DNA of 37,699 nucleotides from a bacterium (GTDB lineage: Bacteria; Bacillota; Bacilli; Lactobacillales; Streptococcaceae), in NCBI GenBank assembly GCA_905221105.1, contig CAJNBW010000010.1:1-37699 (forward strand), written 5' to 3'. Numbering within the stretch: the first letter of the stretch is position 1; every line of letters starts with the position of its first letter. Positions 16,654-25,319 of this stretch are shown in pieces. Made by a program: the position numbers and the translations under genes. Below the pieces are notes generated by a model, which searched no databases, had not been told where the DNA came from, and saw only the letters and a list, made by a program, of their open reading frames with translations.

Positions 16654-17617
16654 GCAAAAAAATATCATCACCCTGTTTAACAATCTCTTTTCTAGCGGTT
16701 TTCATCTGGTGGAGACTATCTCCTTTCTAGATAGGAGTGCCTTGTTGGACAAGCAGTGCGTGACCCAGATGCGCACGGGTTTGTCTCAGGGGAAATCATT
16801 CTCAGAAATGATGGAAAGTTTGGGTTTTTCAAGTGCCATTGTCACTCAGTTATCCCTAGCTGAAGTTCATGGGAATCTCCACCTGAGTTTGGGAAAGATA
16901 GAAGAATATCTGGACAATCTGGCCAAGGTCAAGAAAAAATTAATTGAAGTAGCGACCTATCCTTTGATTTTGCTGGGTTTTCTTCTCTTAATTATGCTGG
17001 GACTGCGAAACTACCTACTACCACAACTGGATAGTAGCAATATTGCCACCCAAATTATTGGCAATCTGCCACAAATTTTTCTAGGAATGGTAGGGTTTGT
17101 CTCAGTAGGTGTCCTTTTAGCACTCACTTTTTATAAAAGAAGTTCGAAGATGCGAGTCTTTTCTATCCTGGCACGCATTCCTTTTCTTGGAATCTTTGTG
17201 AAGACCTATTTGACAGCTTATTATGCGCGTGAATGGGGTAATATGATTTCGCAGGGGATGGAGTTGACGCAGATTTTTCAAATGATGCAGGAACAAGGTT
17301 CCCAGCTCTTTAAAGAAATCGGTCAAGATCTATCTCAAGCCCTACAAAATGGCCGGGAATTTTCTCAGACTATAGGAACCTATCCTTTCTTTAAAAAGGA
17401 GTTGAGCCTCATCATCGAGTATGGGGAAGTCAAGTCCAAACTGGGGAGTGAGTTGGAAATCTATGCTGAAAAAACTTGGGAAGCCTTTTTTACCCGAGTC
17501 AATCGTACCATGAATCTGGTGCAGCCACTGGTCTTTATCTTTGTGGCTCTGATTATCGTTTTACTTTATGCGGCAATGCTAATGCCCATGTATCAAAATA
17601 TGGAGGTAAATTTTTAA
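16601..17617 (+). CDS. comGB: Competence pseudopilus membrane platform protein ComGB
   Basis: 338 residues, polytopic GspF/PilC family. It anchors pilin assembly in the membrane. Two T2SF domains are visible, with membrane helices near 120-140, 159-180 and 309-330. Start ATG 16601 (MDISQAFRLKRKK) is chosen as the family start; longer versions would run deep into comGA. It ends two bases before comGC, so translation is coupled. Confidence 0.94.
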   Translation: MDISQAFRLKRKKLATAKQKNIITLFNNLFSSGFHLVETISFLDRSALLDKQCVTQMRTGLSQGKSFSEMMESLGFSSAIVTQLSLAEVHGNLHLSLGKIEEYLDNLAKVKKKLIEVATYPLILLGFLLLIMLGLRNYLLPQLDSSNIATQIIGNLPQIFLGMVGFVSVGVLLALTFYKRSSKMRVFSILARIPFLGIFVKTYLTAYYAREWGNMISQGMELTQIFQMMQEQGSQLFKEIGQDLSQALQNGREFSQTIGTYPFFKKELSLIIEYGEVKSKLGSELEIYAEKTWEAFFTRVNRTMNLVQPLVFIFVALIIVLLYAAMLMPMYQNMEVNF

Positions 17618-17618
17618 A

Positions 17619-17942
17619 ATGAAAAAAATGATGACATTCTTGAAAAAAGCAAAGGTTAAAGCTTTCACTCTGGTAGAGATGTTGGTGGTCTTGCTCATCA
17701 TCAGCGTGCTTCTCTTGCTCTTTGTACCTAATTTGACCAAGCAAAAAGAGGCGGTCAATGATAAAGGAAAAGCTGCTGTTGTTAAGGTGGTGGAAAGTCA
17801 GGCAGAGCTTTATAGCTTGGATAAAAATGAAGATGCTAGCCTAAGTAAGTTACAAGCAGATGGGCGAATCACAGAAGAACAGGCTAAAGCTTATAAAGAA
17901 TACCATGCTAAACAAAATACCAGTCAAACCGTTGCAGATTAA
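17619..17942 (+). CDS. comGC: Major competence pilin ComGC
   Basis: 107 residues. The type IV prepilin leader ends at KVKA|FTLVEMLVVLLIISVL, with the cleavage site before Phe16 and the essential Glu at +5. The hydrophobic helix is 16-40. It is the main subunit of the transformation pilus, processed by PilD/ComC, which is not in this window. The body is close to pneumococcal CglC as I remember it, but the last dozen residues (HAKQNTSQTVAD) differ, one reason to suspect a sister species. The start has GGAGG ten bases upstream, inside comGB. Confidence 0.95.
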   Translation: MKKMMTFLKKAKVKAFTLVEMLVVLLIISVLLLLFVPNLTKQKEAVNDKGKAAVVKVVESQAELYSLDKNEDASLSKLQADGRITEEQAKAYKEYHAKQNTSQTVAD

Positions 17943-18339
17943 GGCCTTTACAATGCTTGAAAGTCTCTTGGTTTTGGGACTTGTAAGTATGATTGCCTTG
18001 GGCTTGTCCGGCTCTGTCCAGTCCACTTTTGCGGCGGTAGAGGAGCAGATTTTCTTTATGGAGTTTGAGGAACTTTATCGGGAAACCCAAAAGCGCAGTG
18101 TAGCCAGTCAGCAAAAGACTAGTCTAAACTTAGATGGGCAGACGATTAGTAACGGCAGTCAAAAGTTGACAGTTCCTAAAGGCATTCAAGCACCATCAGG
18201 ACAAAGTATTACATTTGACCGAGCTGGGGGCAATTCGTCCCTAGCTAAGGTTGAATTTCAGACCAGCAAAGGAGCGATTCGTTATCAATTATATCTAGGA
18301 AATGGAAAAATTAAACGCATTAAGGAAACAAAAAATTAG
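17905..18339 (+). CDS. comGD: Minor competence pseudopilin ComGD
   Basis: 144 residues. The prepilin motif KA|FTMLESLLVLGLVSMIALGLSGS is present, with Glu at +5. Minor pseudopilins are thought to prime the pilus tip. Start ATG 17905 lies inside comGC (38-base overlap); it gives a 13-residue leader before the cleavage site. No separate promoter is seen. Confidence 0.9.
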   Translation: MLNKIPVKPLQIKAFTMLESLLVLGLVSMIALGLSGSVQSTFAAVEEQIFFMEFEELYRETQKRSVASQQKTSLNLDGQTISNGSQKLTVPKGIQAPSGQSITFDRAGGNSSLAKVEFQTSKGAIRYQLYLGNGKIKRIKETKN

Positions 18340-18604
18340 GGCAGTGATTTTACTGGAAGCAGTGGTCGCTCTAGCTATCTTTTCCAGCATTGCGACTCTT
18401 CTTTTGGGACAAATTAAGAAAAATAGACAGGAAGAAGCAAAAATCTTGCAGAAAGAAGAAGTTTTGCGTGTAGCTAAGATGGCCCTGCAGACAGGTCAAA
18501 ATCAGGTAAACATCAACGGAGTTGAGATTCAGGTGTTTTCTAGTGAAAAGGGATTGGAGGTCTACCATGGTTCAGAACAGTTGTTGGCTATCAAAGAGCC
18601 ATAA
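18302..18604 (+). CDS. comGE: Minor competence pseudopilin ComGE
   Basis: 100 residues with an N-terminal hydrophobic segment ([23 protein letters not shown]) carrying Glu at the pilin position. It overlaps comGD by 38 bases and runs into comGF. Sequence conservation of this subunit is low across genera; identity rests mainly on operon position and the pilin-like N-terminus. Confidence 0.88.
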   Translation: MEKLNALRKQKIRAVILLEAVVALAIFSSIATLLLGQIKKNRQEEAKILQKEEVLRVAKMALQTGQNQVNINGVEIQVFSSEKGLEVYHGSEQLLAIKEP

Positions 18605-19028
18605 GGTCAAGGCTTTTACCTTGTTGGAATCCCTGATTGCCCTTATTGTCATCAGTGGAAGCTTACTTCTCTTTCAAGCCATGAGTCAGCTCCTCATTTC
18701 AGAAGTTCGTTATCAGCAGCAAAGCGAGCAAAAAGAGTGGCTCTTGTTTGTGGATCAGCTGGAGGCAGAATTAGACCGTTCGCAGTTTGAAAAAGTGGAA
18801 GGCAACCGCATTTATATGAAGCAGGATGGCAAGGAAATTGCGATAGGCAAGTCTAAATCGGACGATTTTCGGAAAACCGATGCCGGTGGACGAGGTTATC
18901 AGCCCATGGTTTATGGCCTCAAATCAGCTCAGATTACAGAGGATAAGCAATTGGTTCGTTTTCGTTTCCAGTTTCAGAAAGGCTTAGAAAGGGAGTTCAT
19001 CTATCGTGTGGAAAAAGCAAAAAGTTAA
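18567..19028 (+). CDS. comGF: Minor competence pseudopilin ComGF
   Basis: 153 residues. The leader [23 protein letters not shown] is a prepilin motif, and the C-terminal part ([32 protein letters not shown]) fits ComGF. Start ATG 18567 follows GGAGG by seven bases and overlaps comGE by 38 bases. Confidence 0.9.
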   Translation: MVQNSCWLSKSHKVKAFTLLESLIALIVISGSLLLFQAMSQLLISEVRYQQQSEQKEWLLFVDQLEAELDRSQFEKVEGNRIYMKQDGKEIAIGKSKSDDFRKTDAGGRGYQPMVYGLKSAQITEDKQLVRFRFQFQKGLEREFIYRVEKAKS

Positions 19029-19419
19029 GGCAGGAGTTCTCCTTTATGCAGTCACCATGGCAGCCATTTTTAGCCTTTTGTTACAATTTTACTTGAACAG
19101 ACAAGTCGCCCACTATCAAGACTATGCTTTGAATAAAGAAAAGTTAATCGCTTTTGCTATGGCTAAGCGAACCAAGGATAAAGCTGAGAAAGACAGCGGG
19201 GAGCAGATTTTTAATCTAGGTCAGGTAAGCTATCAAAACAAGAAAACAAGCTTGGTGACGACTGTTCGTACGCCTATGAGCCAATATGAGTTTCTGTTTC
19301 CTTCGATCAAAATCAAAGAAGAGAAAACAGATGAAAAGGAAGAGGTAGTGACCGATTCAAGCGAAAAAGCGGAGAAGAAAAAATCAGAAGAGGAATCTGA
19401 AAAGAAAGAGAATTCCTAG
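19006..19419 (+). CDS. comGG: Minor competence pseudopilin ComGG
   Basis: 137 residues starting at GTG 19006 ([30 protein letters not shown]), overlapping comGF by 23 bases. It has one N-terminal helix without a canonical Glu at +5, as is usual for ComGG. The last 35 residues are almost entirely Lys/Glu/Ser and probably disordered. It is the last comG gene; a methyltransferase gene follows after five bases. Confidence 0.88.
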   Translation: MWKKQKVKAGVLLYAVTMAAIFSLLLQFYLNRQVAHYQDYALNKEKLIAFAMAKRTKDKAEKDSGEQIFNLGQVSYQNKKTSLVTTVRTPMSQYEFLFPSIKIKEEKTDEKEEVVTDSSEKAEKKKSEEESEKKENS

Positions 19420-19424
19420 CAAAC

Positions 19425-19946
19425 TTGGTTTATCAAGCTATCTACAAACAGTTTGATCTTCTATCAGACAAAGAAATTCTGGATTTCGGTGGAGGGACGG
19501 GTCTATTAGCCTTGCCCCTAGCCAAGCAGGCTAAGTCTGTCACTCTTGTAGACATTTCTGAGAAAATGCTGGAGCAAGCTCGTTTGAAAGCGGAGCAGCA
19601 AGACATCAAGAATATCCAGTTTTTGGAGCAAGATTTATTGGAAAATCCCTTGAAGCAAGAGTTTGATTGCATTGTTGTTAGTCGGGTTCTTCACCATATG
19701 CCTGATTTAGATGCAGTTCTCTCACTGTTTCATCAGCATTTGAAGGAAGATGGGCGACTCCTTATTGCCGATTTTACCAAGACGGAGGCCAACCATCACG
19801 GCTTTGAATTGACTGAACTGGAAAAACAGCTAATTGAGAACGGTTTTTCATCTGTGCATAGTCAGATCCTCTATAGCGCTGAAGACTTGTTTCAAGGAAA
19901 TTACTCAGAACTCTTTTTAACAGTAGCCCAAAAATCACTCGCCTAG
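19425..19946 (+). CDS. Class I SAM-dependent methyltransferase, short N-terminus
   Basis: 173 residues. The SAM-binding motif I is ILDFGGGTGLLALPLA, the acidic motif is VTLVDISEKML, and the later SRVLHHMPD and LIADFTKTEANHHGFEL are intact. Only about 17 residues precede motif I; relatives usually carry 40 or more, so the gene may have lost its 5' end or be a compact form. The best start is TTG 19425 without a clear ribosome-binding site; the frame is open back only to 19401. It is five bases after comGG and shares the comG terminator, so it should be co-expressed during competence. The substrate is unknown. Confidence 0.7.
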   Translation: MVYQAIYKQFDLLSDKEILDFGGGTGLLALPLAKQAKSVTLVDISEKMLEQARLKAEQQDIKNIQFLEQDLLENPLKQEFDCIVVSRVLHHMPDLDAVLSLFHQHLKEDGRLLIADFTKTEANHHGFELTELEKQLIENGFSSVHSQILYSAEDLFQGNYSELFLTVAQKSLA

Positions 19947-19962
19947 TCAGGGAGTGATTTTT
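19931..19962 (+). terminator. Terminator of the comG operon
   Basis: A 10-bp perfect stem AAAATCACTC/GAGTGATTTT spanning the methyltransferase stop codon, followed by T. Confidence 0.8.
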
Positions 19963-19991
19963 CTATAAGGATGGAAAAAAGGAGGGAAATT

Positions 19992-20000
19992 TGATAAGAT
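19992..20000 (+). promoter_or_regulatory. Promoter of the ytxK-like gene, probably leaderless
   Basis: Extended -10 TGATAAGAT, then six bases (AGGAAT), then the ATG at 20007. The predicted start point coincides with the ATG. A GGAGGG at 19981 lies upstream of the -10 and would not be in the transcript. Confidence 0.55.
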
Positions 20001-20006
20001 AGGAAT

Positions 20007-20960
20007 ATGGATTTTGAAAAAATTGAACAAGCTTATACGTATTTACTAGAGAATGCCCAAGTCATCCAAAGTGATTTGGCGACCAACTTTTATGACGCCC
20101 TGGTGGAGCAAAACAGTATCTATCTGGATGGTGAGACTGAGCTAAATCAGGTCAAAGAGAACAATCAGGCTCTTAAACGCTTAGCGCTTCGCAAGGAAGA
20201 ATGGCTCAAGACCTACCAGTTTCTCTTGATGAAGGCAGGGCAAACAGAACCCCTGCAGGCCAATCACCAGTTTACACCAGATGCCATTGCTTTACTTTTG
20301 GTGTTTATTGTGGAAGAGCTGTTTAAAGAGGAGGAAATTACTATTCTCGAAATGGGTTCTGGGATGGGAATTTTGGGCGCTACTTTCTTGACCTCGCTTG
20401 ATAAAAAGGTGGATTATTTGGGAATGGAAGTGGATGATTTGCTGATTGATTTGGCGGCTAGTATGGCAGATGTAATTGGTTTGCAGGCTGGCTTTGTCCA
20501 AGGAGATGCAGTTCGTCCACAAATGCTCAAAGAAAGCGATGTGGTCATCAGCGACTTGCCTGTTGGCTATTATCCTGATGACGCCGTTGCGTCGCGTCAT
20601 CAAGTTGCTTCTAGTCAAGAACATACCTACGCCCACCACTTGCTCATGGAACAAGGACTTAAGTACCTCAAATCAGACGGATATGCTATTTTTCTAGCTC
20701 CGAGTGATTTGTTGACCAGTCCTCAGAGTGATTTATTGAAAGGCTGGTTGAAAGAGGAGGCGAATCTAGTTGCCATGATCAGTCTGCCTGAAAATCTTTT
20801 TGCTAATGCCAAACAATCTAAGACGATTTTTATCTTACAGAAGAAAAGTGAAATGGCAGTAGAACCCTTTGTTTATCCACTTGCTAGCTTGCAAGATGCA
20901 AGTGTTTTAATGAAATTTAAAGAAAATTTTCAAAAATGGACTCAAGGTACTGAAATATAA
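20007..20960 (+). CDS. YtxK-like class I methyltransferase (N6-adenine methylase fold)
   Basis: 317 residues. Motif I is ILEMGSGMGILGA and the catalytic-type motif IV is SDLPVGYYPDD, which replaces the NPPY of true adenine methylases. A C-terminal LPENLFANAKQSKTIFILQKK matches type I modification-subunit-like proteins. Homologues (YtxK in Bacillus) sit beside ackA, as here. The substrate is unknown; no restriction partner or specificity subunit is nearby, so this is not a restriction-modification system. Confidence 0.82.
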   Translation: MDFEKIEQAYTYLLENAQVIQSDLATNFYDALVEQNSIYLDGETELNQVKENNQALKRLALRKEEWLKTYQFLLMKAGQTEPLQANHQFTPDAIALLLVFIVEELFKEEEITILEMGSGMGILGATFLTSLDKKVDYLGMEVDDLLIDLAASMADVIGLQAGFVQGDAVRPQMLKESDVVISDLPVGYYPDDAVASRHQVASSQEHTYAHHLLMEQGLKYLKSDGYAIFLAPSDLLTSPQSDLLKGWLKEEANLVAMISLPENLFANAKQSKTIFILQKKSEMAVEPFVYPLASLQDASVLMKFKENFQKWTQGTEI

Positions 20961-20969
20961 AATAGATTT

Positions 20970-20978
20970 TGTTATAAT
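20970..20978 (+). promoter_or_regulatory. ackA promoter
   Basis: Extended -10 TGTTATAAT, 33 bases before the ATG. Confidence 0.7.
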
Positions 20979-20981
20979 AGA

Positions 20982-20995
20982 TGAAAACGCTTAAA
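20982..20995. promoter_or_regulatory. CcpA (cre) site at the ackA start point
   Basis: TGAAAACGCTTAAA fits the catabolite-responsive element (TGNAANCGNTNNCA) except for the penultimate C. It covers the predicted start point, a position expected to repress rather than activate. Confidence 0.6.
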
Positions 20996-21011
20996 AAAGA
21001 GGTATCATGTT

Positions 21012-22202
21012 ATGACAAAAACAATTGCAATCAATGCAGGAAGTTCAAGTTTGAAATGGCAATTATACTTAATGCCAGAAGAAAAAGTATTGGCGAAGGG
21101 TTTGATTGAACGTATCGGTTTGAAAGATTCAATTTCAACTGTTAAATTTGATGGCCGTTCTGAACAACAAATTTTGGATATCGAAAATCACACACAAGCT
21201 GTTAAAATTTTGTTGGATGACTTGATTCGTTTCGACATTATCAAGGCTTACGATGAGATTACAGGTGTTGGACATCGTGTTGTTGCCGGCGGAGAATACT
21301 TCAAAGAATCAACAGTTGTTGAAGGGGATGTTTTAGAAAAAGTTGAAGAGTTGAGCTTGTTAGCCCCTCTTCACAATCCAGCCAATGCAGCAGGTGTTCG
21401 GGCCTTTAAGGAATTGTTGCCAGACATTACCAGTGTAGTTGTGTTTGATACTTCATTCCACACAAGTATGCCAGAGAAAGCTTACCGCTACCCTCTACCA
21501 ACAAAATACTACACAGAAAACAAGGTTCGTAAATACGGTGCCCACGGTACAAGCCACCAGTTTGTAGCAGGAGAAGCTGCAAAACTCTTGGGACGTCCAT
21601 TAGAAGACTTGAAATTGATTACTTGCCACATCGGTAATGGAGCATCTATTACAGCAGTCAAGGGTGGTCAATCTGTGGATACTTCAATGGGCTTCACTCC
21701 ACTTGGTGGTGTGATGATGGGAACTCGTACAGGGGATGTTGACCCAGCTATCATTCCTTATTTAATGCAATATACAGAGGACTTTAACACGCCTGAAGAC
21801 ATTAGTCACGTTCTTAATCGTGAATCAGGGCTTATGGGGGTTTCAGGTAAATCTAGTGATATGCGTGATGTGATTGCTGCTATGGAAGAAGGAGACCATG
21901 ATGCCACTTTGGCCTATGAAATGTATGTTGATCGTATCCAAAAACATATTGGTCAATACCTTGCGGTCCTAAATGGAGCAGATGCTATTATCTTTACTGC
22001 AGGTATCGGAGAAAATGCAGCTGCTGTACGTCAGGATGTTATCTCAGGAATTTCTTGGTTTGGTTGTGATGTTGATGATGAAAAGAACGTCTTTGGTGTG
22101 ACAGGAGACATCTCAACAGAGGCTGCGAAGATTCGTGTCTTGGTTATTCCAACAGATGAAGAATTAGTTATTGCCCGTGACGTTGAACGTTTAAAAAAAT
22201 AA
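21012..22202 (+). CDS. ackA: Acetate kinase
   Basis: 396 residues, cytoplasmic. It converts acetyl phosphate and ADP to acetate and ATP at the end of the pyruvate oxidase/Pta pathway. N-terminal [12 protein letters not shown] is the family signature; [11 protein letters not shown], the arginine region [11 protein letters not shown], and the nucleotide site [13 protein letters not shown] follow. Full length for the family. In mitis-group streptococci it removes the acetyl phosphate made along with hydrogen peroxide. It has its own promoter and a cre site. Confidence 0.97.
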   Translation: MTKTIAINAGSSSLKWQLYLMPEEKVLAKGLIERIGLKDSISTVKFDGRSEQQILDIENHTQAVKILLDDLIRFDIIKAYDEITGVGHRVVAGGEYFKESTVVEGDVLEKVEELSLLAPLHNPANAAGVRAFKELLPDITSVVVFDTSFHTSMPEKAYRYPLPTKYYTENKVRKYGAHGTSHQFVAGEAAKLLGRPLEDLKLITCHIGNGASITAVKGGQSVDTSMGFTPLGGVMMGTRTGDVDPAIIPYLMQYTEDFNTPEDISHVLNRESGLMGVSGKSSDMRDVIAAMEEGDHDATLAYEMYVDRIQKHIGQYLAVLNGADAIIFTAGIGENAAAVRQDVISGISWFGCDVDDEKNVFGVTGDISTEAAKIRVLVIPTDEELVIARDVERLKK

Positions 22203-22230
22203 CTAAAATCAGAAAAAATATTCCGTACAA

Positions 22231-22266
22231 GGAGTTGGAAAAGTGATTTTTCCAGCTTCTTTTTTT
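22231..22266 (+). terminator. Terminator after ackA
   Basis: A 12-pair stem GGAGTTGGAAAA/TTTTCCAGCTTC with wobbles, then seven or more T. Confidence 0.85.
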
Positions 22267-22294
22267 GATGAAATTGTTCAAAACCTTGCTATGA

Positions 22295-22322
22295 TTGGCT
22301 TTTTTGAAAAATATGGTATAAT
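22295..22322 (+). promoter_or_regulatory. rnpA operon promoter
   Basis: -35 TTGGCT (22295-22300), a 16-base spacer, and extended -10 TGGTATAAT (22314-22322). Confidence 0.7.
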
Positions 22323-22351
22323 AGTAGTAATTTAATAGATGGAGTTGAGTT

Positions 22352-22723
22352 TTGAAGAAAAACTTTCGTGTAAAAAGAGAGAAAGATTTTAAGGCGATTT
22401 TCAAGGAAGGAACAAGTTTTGCTAACCGAAAATTTGTTGTCTACCAATTAGAAAACCAGAAAAACCATTTTCGAGTAGGTCTATCAGTTAGCAAAAAACT
22501 GGGGAATGCCGTCACTAGAAATCAAATCAAGCGACGAATCCGACATATTATCCAGAATGTAAAAGGGAGTCTGGTAGAAGATGTCGACTTTGTTGTCATT
22601 GCTCGAAAAGGGGTCGAAACCTTGGAATACGCAGAGATGGAGAAAAATCTACTCCACGTATTAAAATTATCAAAGATTTACCAGGAAGGAAATGGGAGTG
22701 AAAAAGAAACTACAGTTGACTAG
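22352..22723 (+). CDS. rnpA: Ribonuclease P protein component
   Basis: 123 residues, basic. With the rnpB RNA it trims the 5' leader of tRNA precursors. The N-terminal [16 protein letters not shown], the RNA-binding [11 protein letters not shown] helix (RNR-type motif) and [12 protein letters not shown] are characteristic. The start is TTG 22352 with GGAG eight bases upstream; no ATG fits. It overlaps yidC by 26 bases, and the rnpA-yidC-jag order is the usual one. rpmH, often the first gene of this group, is not adjacent here. Confidence 0.95.
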   Translation: MKKNFRVKREKDFKAIFKEGTSFANRKFVVYQLENQKNHFRVGLSVSKKLGNAVTRNQIKRRIRHIIQNVKGSLVEDVDFVVIARKGVETLEYAEMEKNLLHVLKLSKIYQEGNGSEKETTVD

Positions 22724-23522
22724 TTTGCTAGGTTTATCTCTATTTATTATGACAGCCTGTGCAACTAATGGGACAACTAGTGATATTACAGCAGATTCGA
22801 CTGATTTTTGGAGTAAATTGGTTTACTTCTTTGCGGAAATCATTCGATTCTTATCGTTTGATATCAGTATCGGAGTGGGGATTATTCTCTTTACAATCTT
22901 GATTCGTACAGTGCTCTTGCCAGTCTTTCAAGTGCAAATGGTGGCTTCTAGAAAAATGCAGGAAGCTCAACCACGCATTAAGGCGCTTCGAGAACAATAT
23001 CCGGGTCGAGATATGGAAAGCAGAACCAAGCTAGAGCAGGAAATGCGTAAAGTCTTTAAAGAAATGGGTGTCAGACAGTCGGATTCTCTTTGGCCGATTT
23101 TGATTCAGATGCCGCTTATCTTGGCCTTGTTCCAAGCCCTATCAAGGGTTGACTTTTTGAAGACAGGTCATTTCTTATGGATTAATCTTGGTGGTGTGGA
23201 TACAACATTTGTGCTTCCGATTTTAGCAGCAGTATTCACCTTTTTAAGTACTTGGTTGTCCAATAAAGCCTTGTCTGAGCGTAACGGAGCTACGACTGCG
23301 ATGATGTACGGGATTCCAGTCTTGATCTTTATCTTTGGGGTTTATGCTCCGAGCGGAGTCGCTCTCTACTGGGCAGTGTCCAATGCTTATCAAGTTTTGC
23401 AAACCTATTTCTTGAACAATCCATTCAAGATTATCGCAGAGCGCGAGGCCGTAGTACAGGCACAAAAAGATTTGGAAAATAGAAAAAGAAAAGCCAAGAA
23501 AAAGGCTCAGAAAACGAAATAA
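22698..23522 (+). CDS. yidC: Membrane protein insertase YidC/OxaA (lipoprotein)
   Basis: 274 residues. A lipoprotein signal ends at MTAC (C21). About five membrane helices follow, including [25 protein letters not shown] with the conserved substrate-groove Arg, and [20 protein letters not shown] basic tail ([14 protein letters not shown]) probably contacts ribosomes. It inserts membrane proteins with or without SecYEG. I prefer GTG 22698 ([13 protein letters not shown]), about eight bases after AAGGAA, to ATG 22692, which is too close to it. Streptococci usually have two YidC proteins; this one, linked to rnpA and jag, is probably YidC2. Confidence 0.93.
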   Translation: MKKKLQLTSLLGLSLFIMTACATNGTTSDITADSTDFWSKLVYFFAEIIRFLSFDISIGVGIILFTILIRTVLLPVFQVQMVASRKMQEAQPRIKALREQYPGRDMESRTKLEQEMRKVFKEMGVRQSDSLWPILIQMPLILALFQALSRVDFLKTGHFLWINLGGVDTTFVLPILAAVFTFLSTWLSNKALSERNGATTAMMYGIPVLIFIFGVYAPSGVALYWAVSNAYQVLQTYFLNNPFKIIAEREAVVQAQKDLENRKRKAKKKAQKTK

Positions 23523-23539
23523 TAAGGAGGAATCTGGTA

Positions 23540-24529
23540 ATGGTAGTATTTACAGGTTCAACTGTTGAAGAAGCAATCCAGAAAGGATTGAAAGAATTAG
23601 ATATTCCAAGAATGAAGGCTCATATCAAAGTCATTTCTCGTGAAAAAAATGGATTTCTTGGTTTATTTGGTAAAAAACCAGCCCAAGTGGATATCGATGC
23701 GATTAGTGAAACGACAGTTGTAAAAGCAAACCAACAAGCTGTAAAGGGAGTTCCAAAACAAATCAATGATTTGAATGAGCCTGTTAAAACAGTTAGTGAA
23801 GCGACCGTTGATTTGGGGCATGTTGTAGAAGCAATTAAAAAGATTGAAGAGGAAGGTCAAGGTATTTCTGATGAAGTCAAGGCTGAAATCTTAAAACATG
23901 AAAGACATGCCAGCACGATCTTAGAAGAAACTGGTCACATTGAGATTTTAAATGAATTACAACTTGAAGAAACTGACCTCGAAGAAGAAGTAGAAACTCC
24001 TAATGTTGAAAGCCAAGCTGAGCAAACTGAAAGTCAAGAACTAGAAGACTTGGGCTTGAAAGTTGAACCGAGCTTTGATATTGAACAAGTAGCTACGGAA
24101 GTAACGACTTATGTTCAAACAATTATTGATGACATGGATGTTGAGGCCACACTTTCAAATGATTATAACCGTCGTAGTATCAATTTGCAAATTGACACCA
24201 ACGAACCAGGGCGTATTATTGGCTACCATGGTAAAGTTTTGAAAGCCTTGCAATTGTTGGCTCAAAATTATCTTTACAACCGCTATTCAAGAACCTTCTA
24301 TATCACTATTAATGTCAATGATTATGTTGAACACCGTGCAGAAGTCTTGCAGACCTATGCTCAAAAATTGGCAACTCGTGTTTTAGAAGAAGGGCGCAGT
24401 CATCAAACAGATCCAATGTCGAATAGCGAACGCAAGATTATTCATCGTATTATTTCACGTATGGATGGCGTGACTAGTTACTCTGAAGGTGACGAGCCAA
24501 ATCGCTATGTCGTTGTAGATACAGAATAA
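23540..24529 (+). CDS. jag: RNA-binding elongation regulator Jag/EloR/KhpB
   Basis: 329 residues. The Jag_N domain (1-52, ending GFLGLFGKKPAQVDI) is followed by an acidic linker (about 100-195), a type II KH domain with GYHG (228-231), and an R3H domain (about 272-328) with R298-x3-H302. With KhpA it binds RNA and tunes cell elongation and division in pneumococcus. Thr89, the residue I recall as phosphorylated by the kinase StkP, is present (SEAT89V). AAGGAGG lies ten bases before the ATG. It is co-transcribed with yidC (17-base gap) and followed by a terminator. Confidence 0.95.
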   Translation: MVVFTGSTVEEAIQKGLKELDIPRMKAHIKVISREKNGFLGLFGKKPAQVDIDAISETTVVKANQQAVKGVPKQINDLNEPVKTVSEATVDLGHVVEAIKKIEEEGQGISDEVKAEILKHERHASTILEETGHIEILNELQLEETDLEEEVETPNVESQAEQTESQELEDLGLKVEPSFDIEQVATEVTTYVQTIIDDMDVEATLSNDYNRRSINLQIDTNEPGRIIGYHGKVLKALQLLAQNYLYNRYSRTFYITINVNDYVEHRAEVLQTYAQKLATRVLEEGRSHQTDPMSNSERKIIHRIISRMDGVTSYSEGDEPNRYVVVDTE

Positions 24530-24531
24530 GT

Positions 24532-24556
24532 AAAATCAGGTTTATCCTGATTTTTT
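24532..24556 (+). terminator. Terminator of the rnpA-yidC-jag operon
   Basis: A 9-bp perfect stem AAAATCAGG/CCTGATTTT, loop TTTAT, then T. Confidence 0.9.
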
Positions 24557-24579
24557 GCTAGTTAGAAGAGGTTAAACGG

Positions 24580-25203
24580 ATGTTGAATAAGATAAGAGAC
24601 TATCTAGACTTTGCAGGTTTGCAGTACCGTAATCCAGATAAAGCTGGGGAAGAACGAGAGAAAATGCTGGAATTCCGCCATAAAGGTCAAGAGGCTCGAA
24701 AGGCTTTCACAGAACTGGCCAAAACCTTTCAAGCAAGTCATCCAGAATGGCAACTGCAACAGACTAGCCAGTGGATGAATCAGGCGCAACGTTTGCGACC
24801 ACATTTTTGGGTTTATCTACAGCGTGAGGGGAAAGTGACAGAACCTATGATGGCTCTTCGTTTGTATGGAACACCTGCTGACTTTGGAATTTCTTTGGAA
24901 GTCAGTTTCATAGAGCGTAAGAAGGATGAGCAAACCTTAGAGCAACAAGCCAAGGTATTAGAAGTTCCAGTGGTAGAAGGAATTTATTATCTAGCCTACT
25001 CAGATGGTCAAAGTTAAAGATGGGATGCGAACGAAGAAAATCGTCAAATTTTAAGAAATAAACTATCCAATCAGGAAGTGCGAAAAGTGTTAGTTAAGGC
25101 AGATGTTTCTTTTATTGAAAATCAATCATTAGAAGTGATTTTAGAAAAATTAGATGAAGCTTATGAGTACTTACTTCTCTACTATCAGGCGACCAGAGGA
25201 TAG
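24580..25203 (+). pseudogene. Conserved streptococcal gene broken by an in-frame stop
   Basis: The first 145 codons (MLNKIRDYLDFAGLQYRN...) end at TAA 25015-25017. The same frame then stays open for 61 more codons (AGATGGGATGCGAACGAAGA onward) to TAG 25201-25203, with protein-like sequence (VRKVLVKADVSFIENQSLEVILEKLDEAYEYLLLYY). The original protein would be about 206 residues. One substitution explains the stop. I do not recognise a function; the protein looks soluble, with alternating charged helices. The N-terminal 145 residues could still be made. It has its own ribosome-binding site (AGAGG) but no clear promoter. Confidence 0.75.
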
Positions 25204-25238
25204 AAATCATGAGACTTATCTAGAGTCGAATTGATTTA

Positions 25239-25298
25239 TTGCTATTCTATGTATTTTTTCATATAATAGTAAAATAGAATGTGTGATTCAATAATCAC
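25239..25298 (+). promoter_or_regulatory. tkt promoter and leader palindrome
   Basis: -35 TTGCTA (25239-25244), a 17-base spacer, and -10 TATAAT (25262-25267). A GTGATT-4-AATCAC dyad (25283-25298) lies in the leader, 21 bases before the ATG; it may be an operator or a small hairpin. Confidence 0.7.
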
Positions 25299-25319
25299 CT
25301 CAAATAGAAAGGAAATTCT

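Noticed and set aside
20007..20960. A restriction-modification system
   Set aside because: The methylase fold is YtxK-like, DLPVGYYP replaces NPPY, and no restriction or specificity subunit is near.
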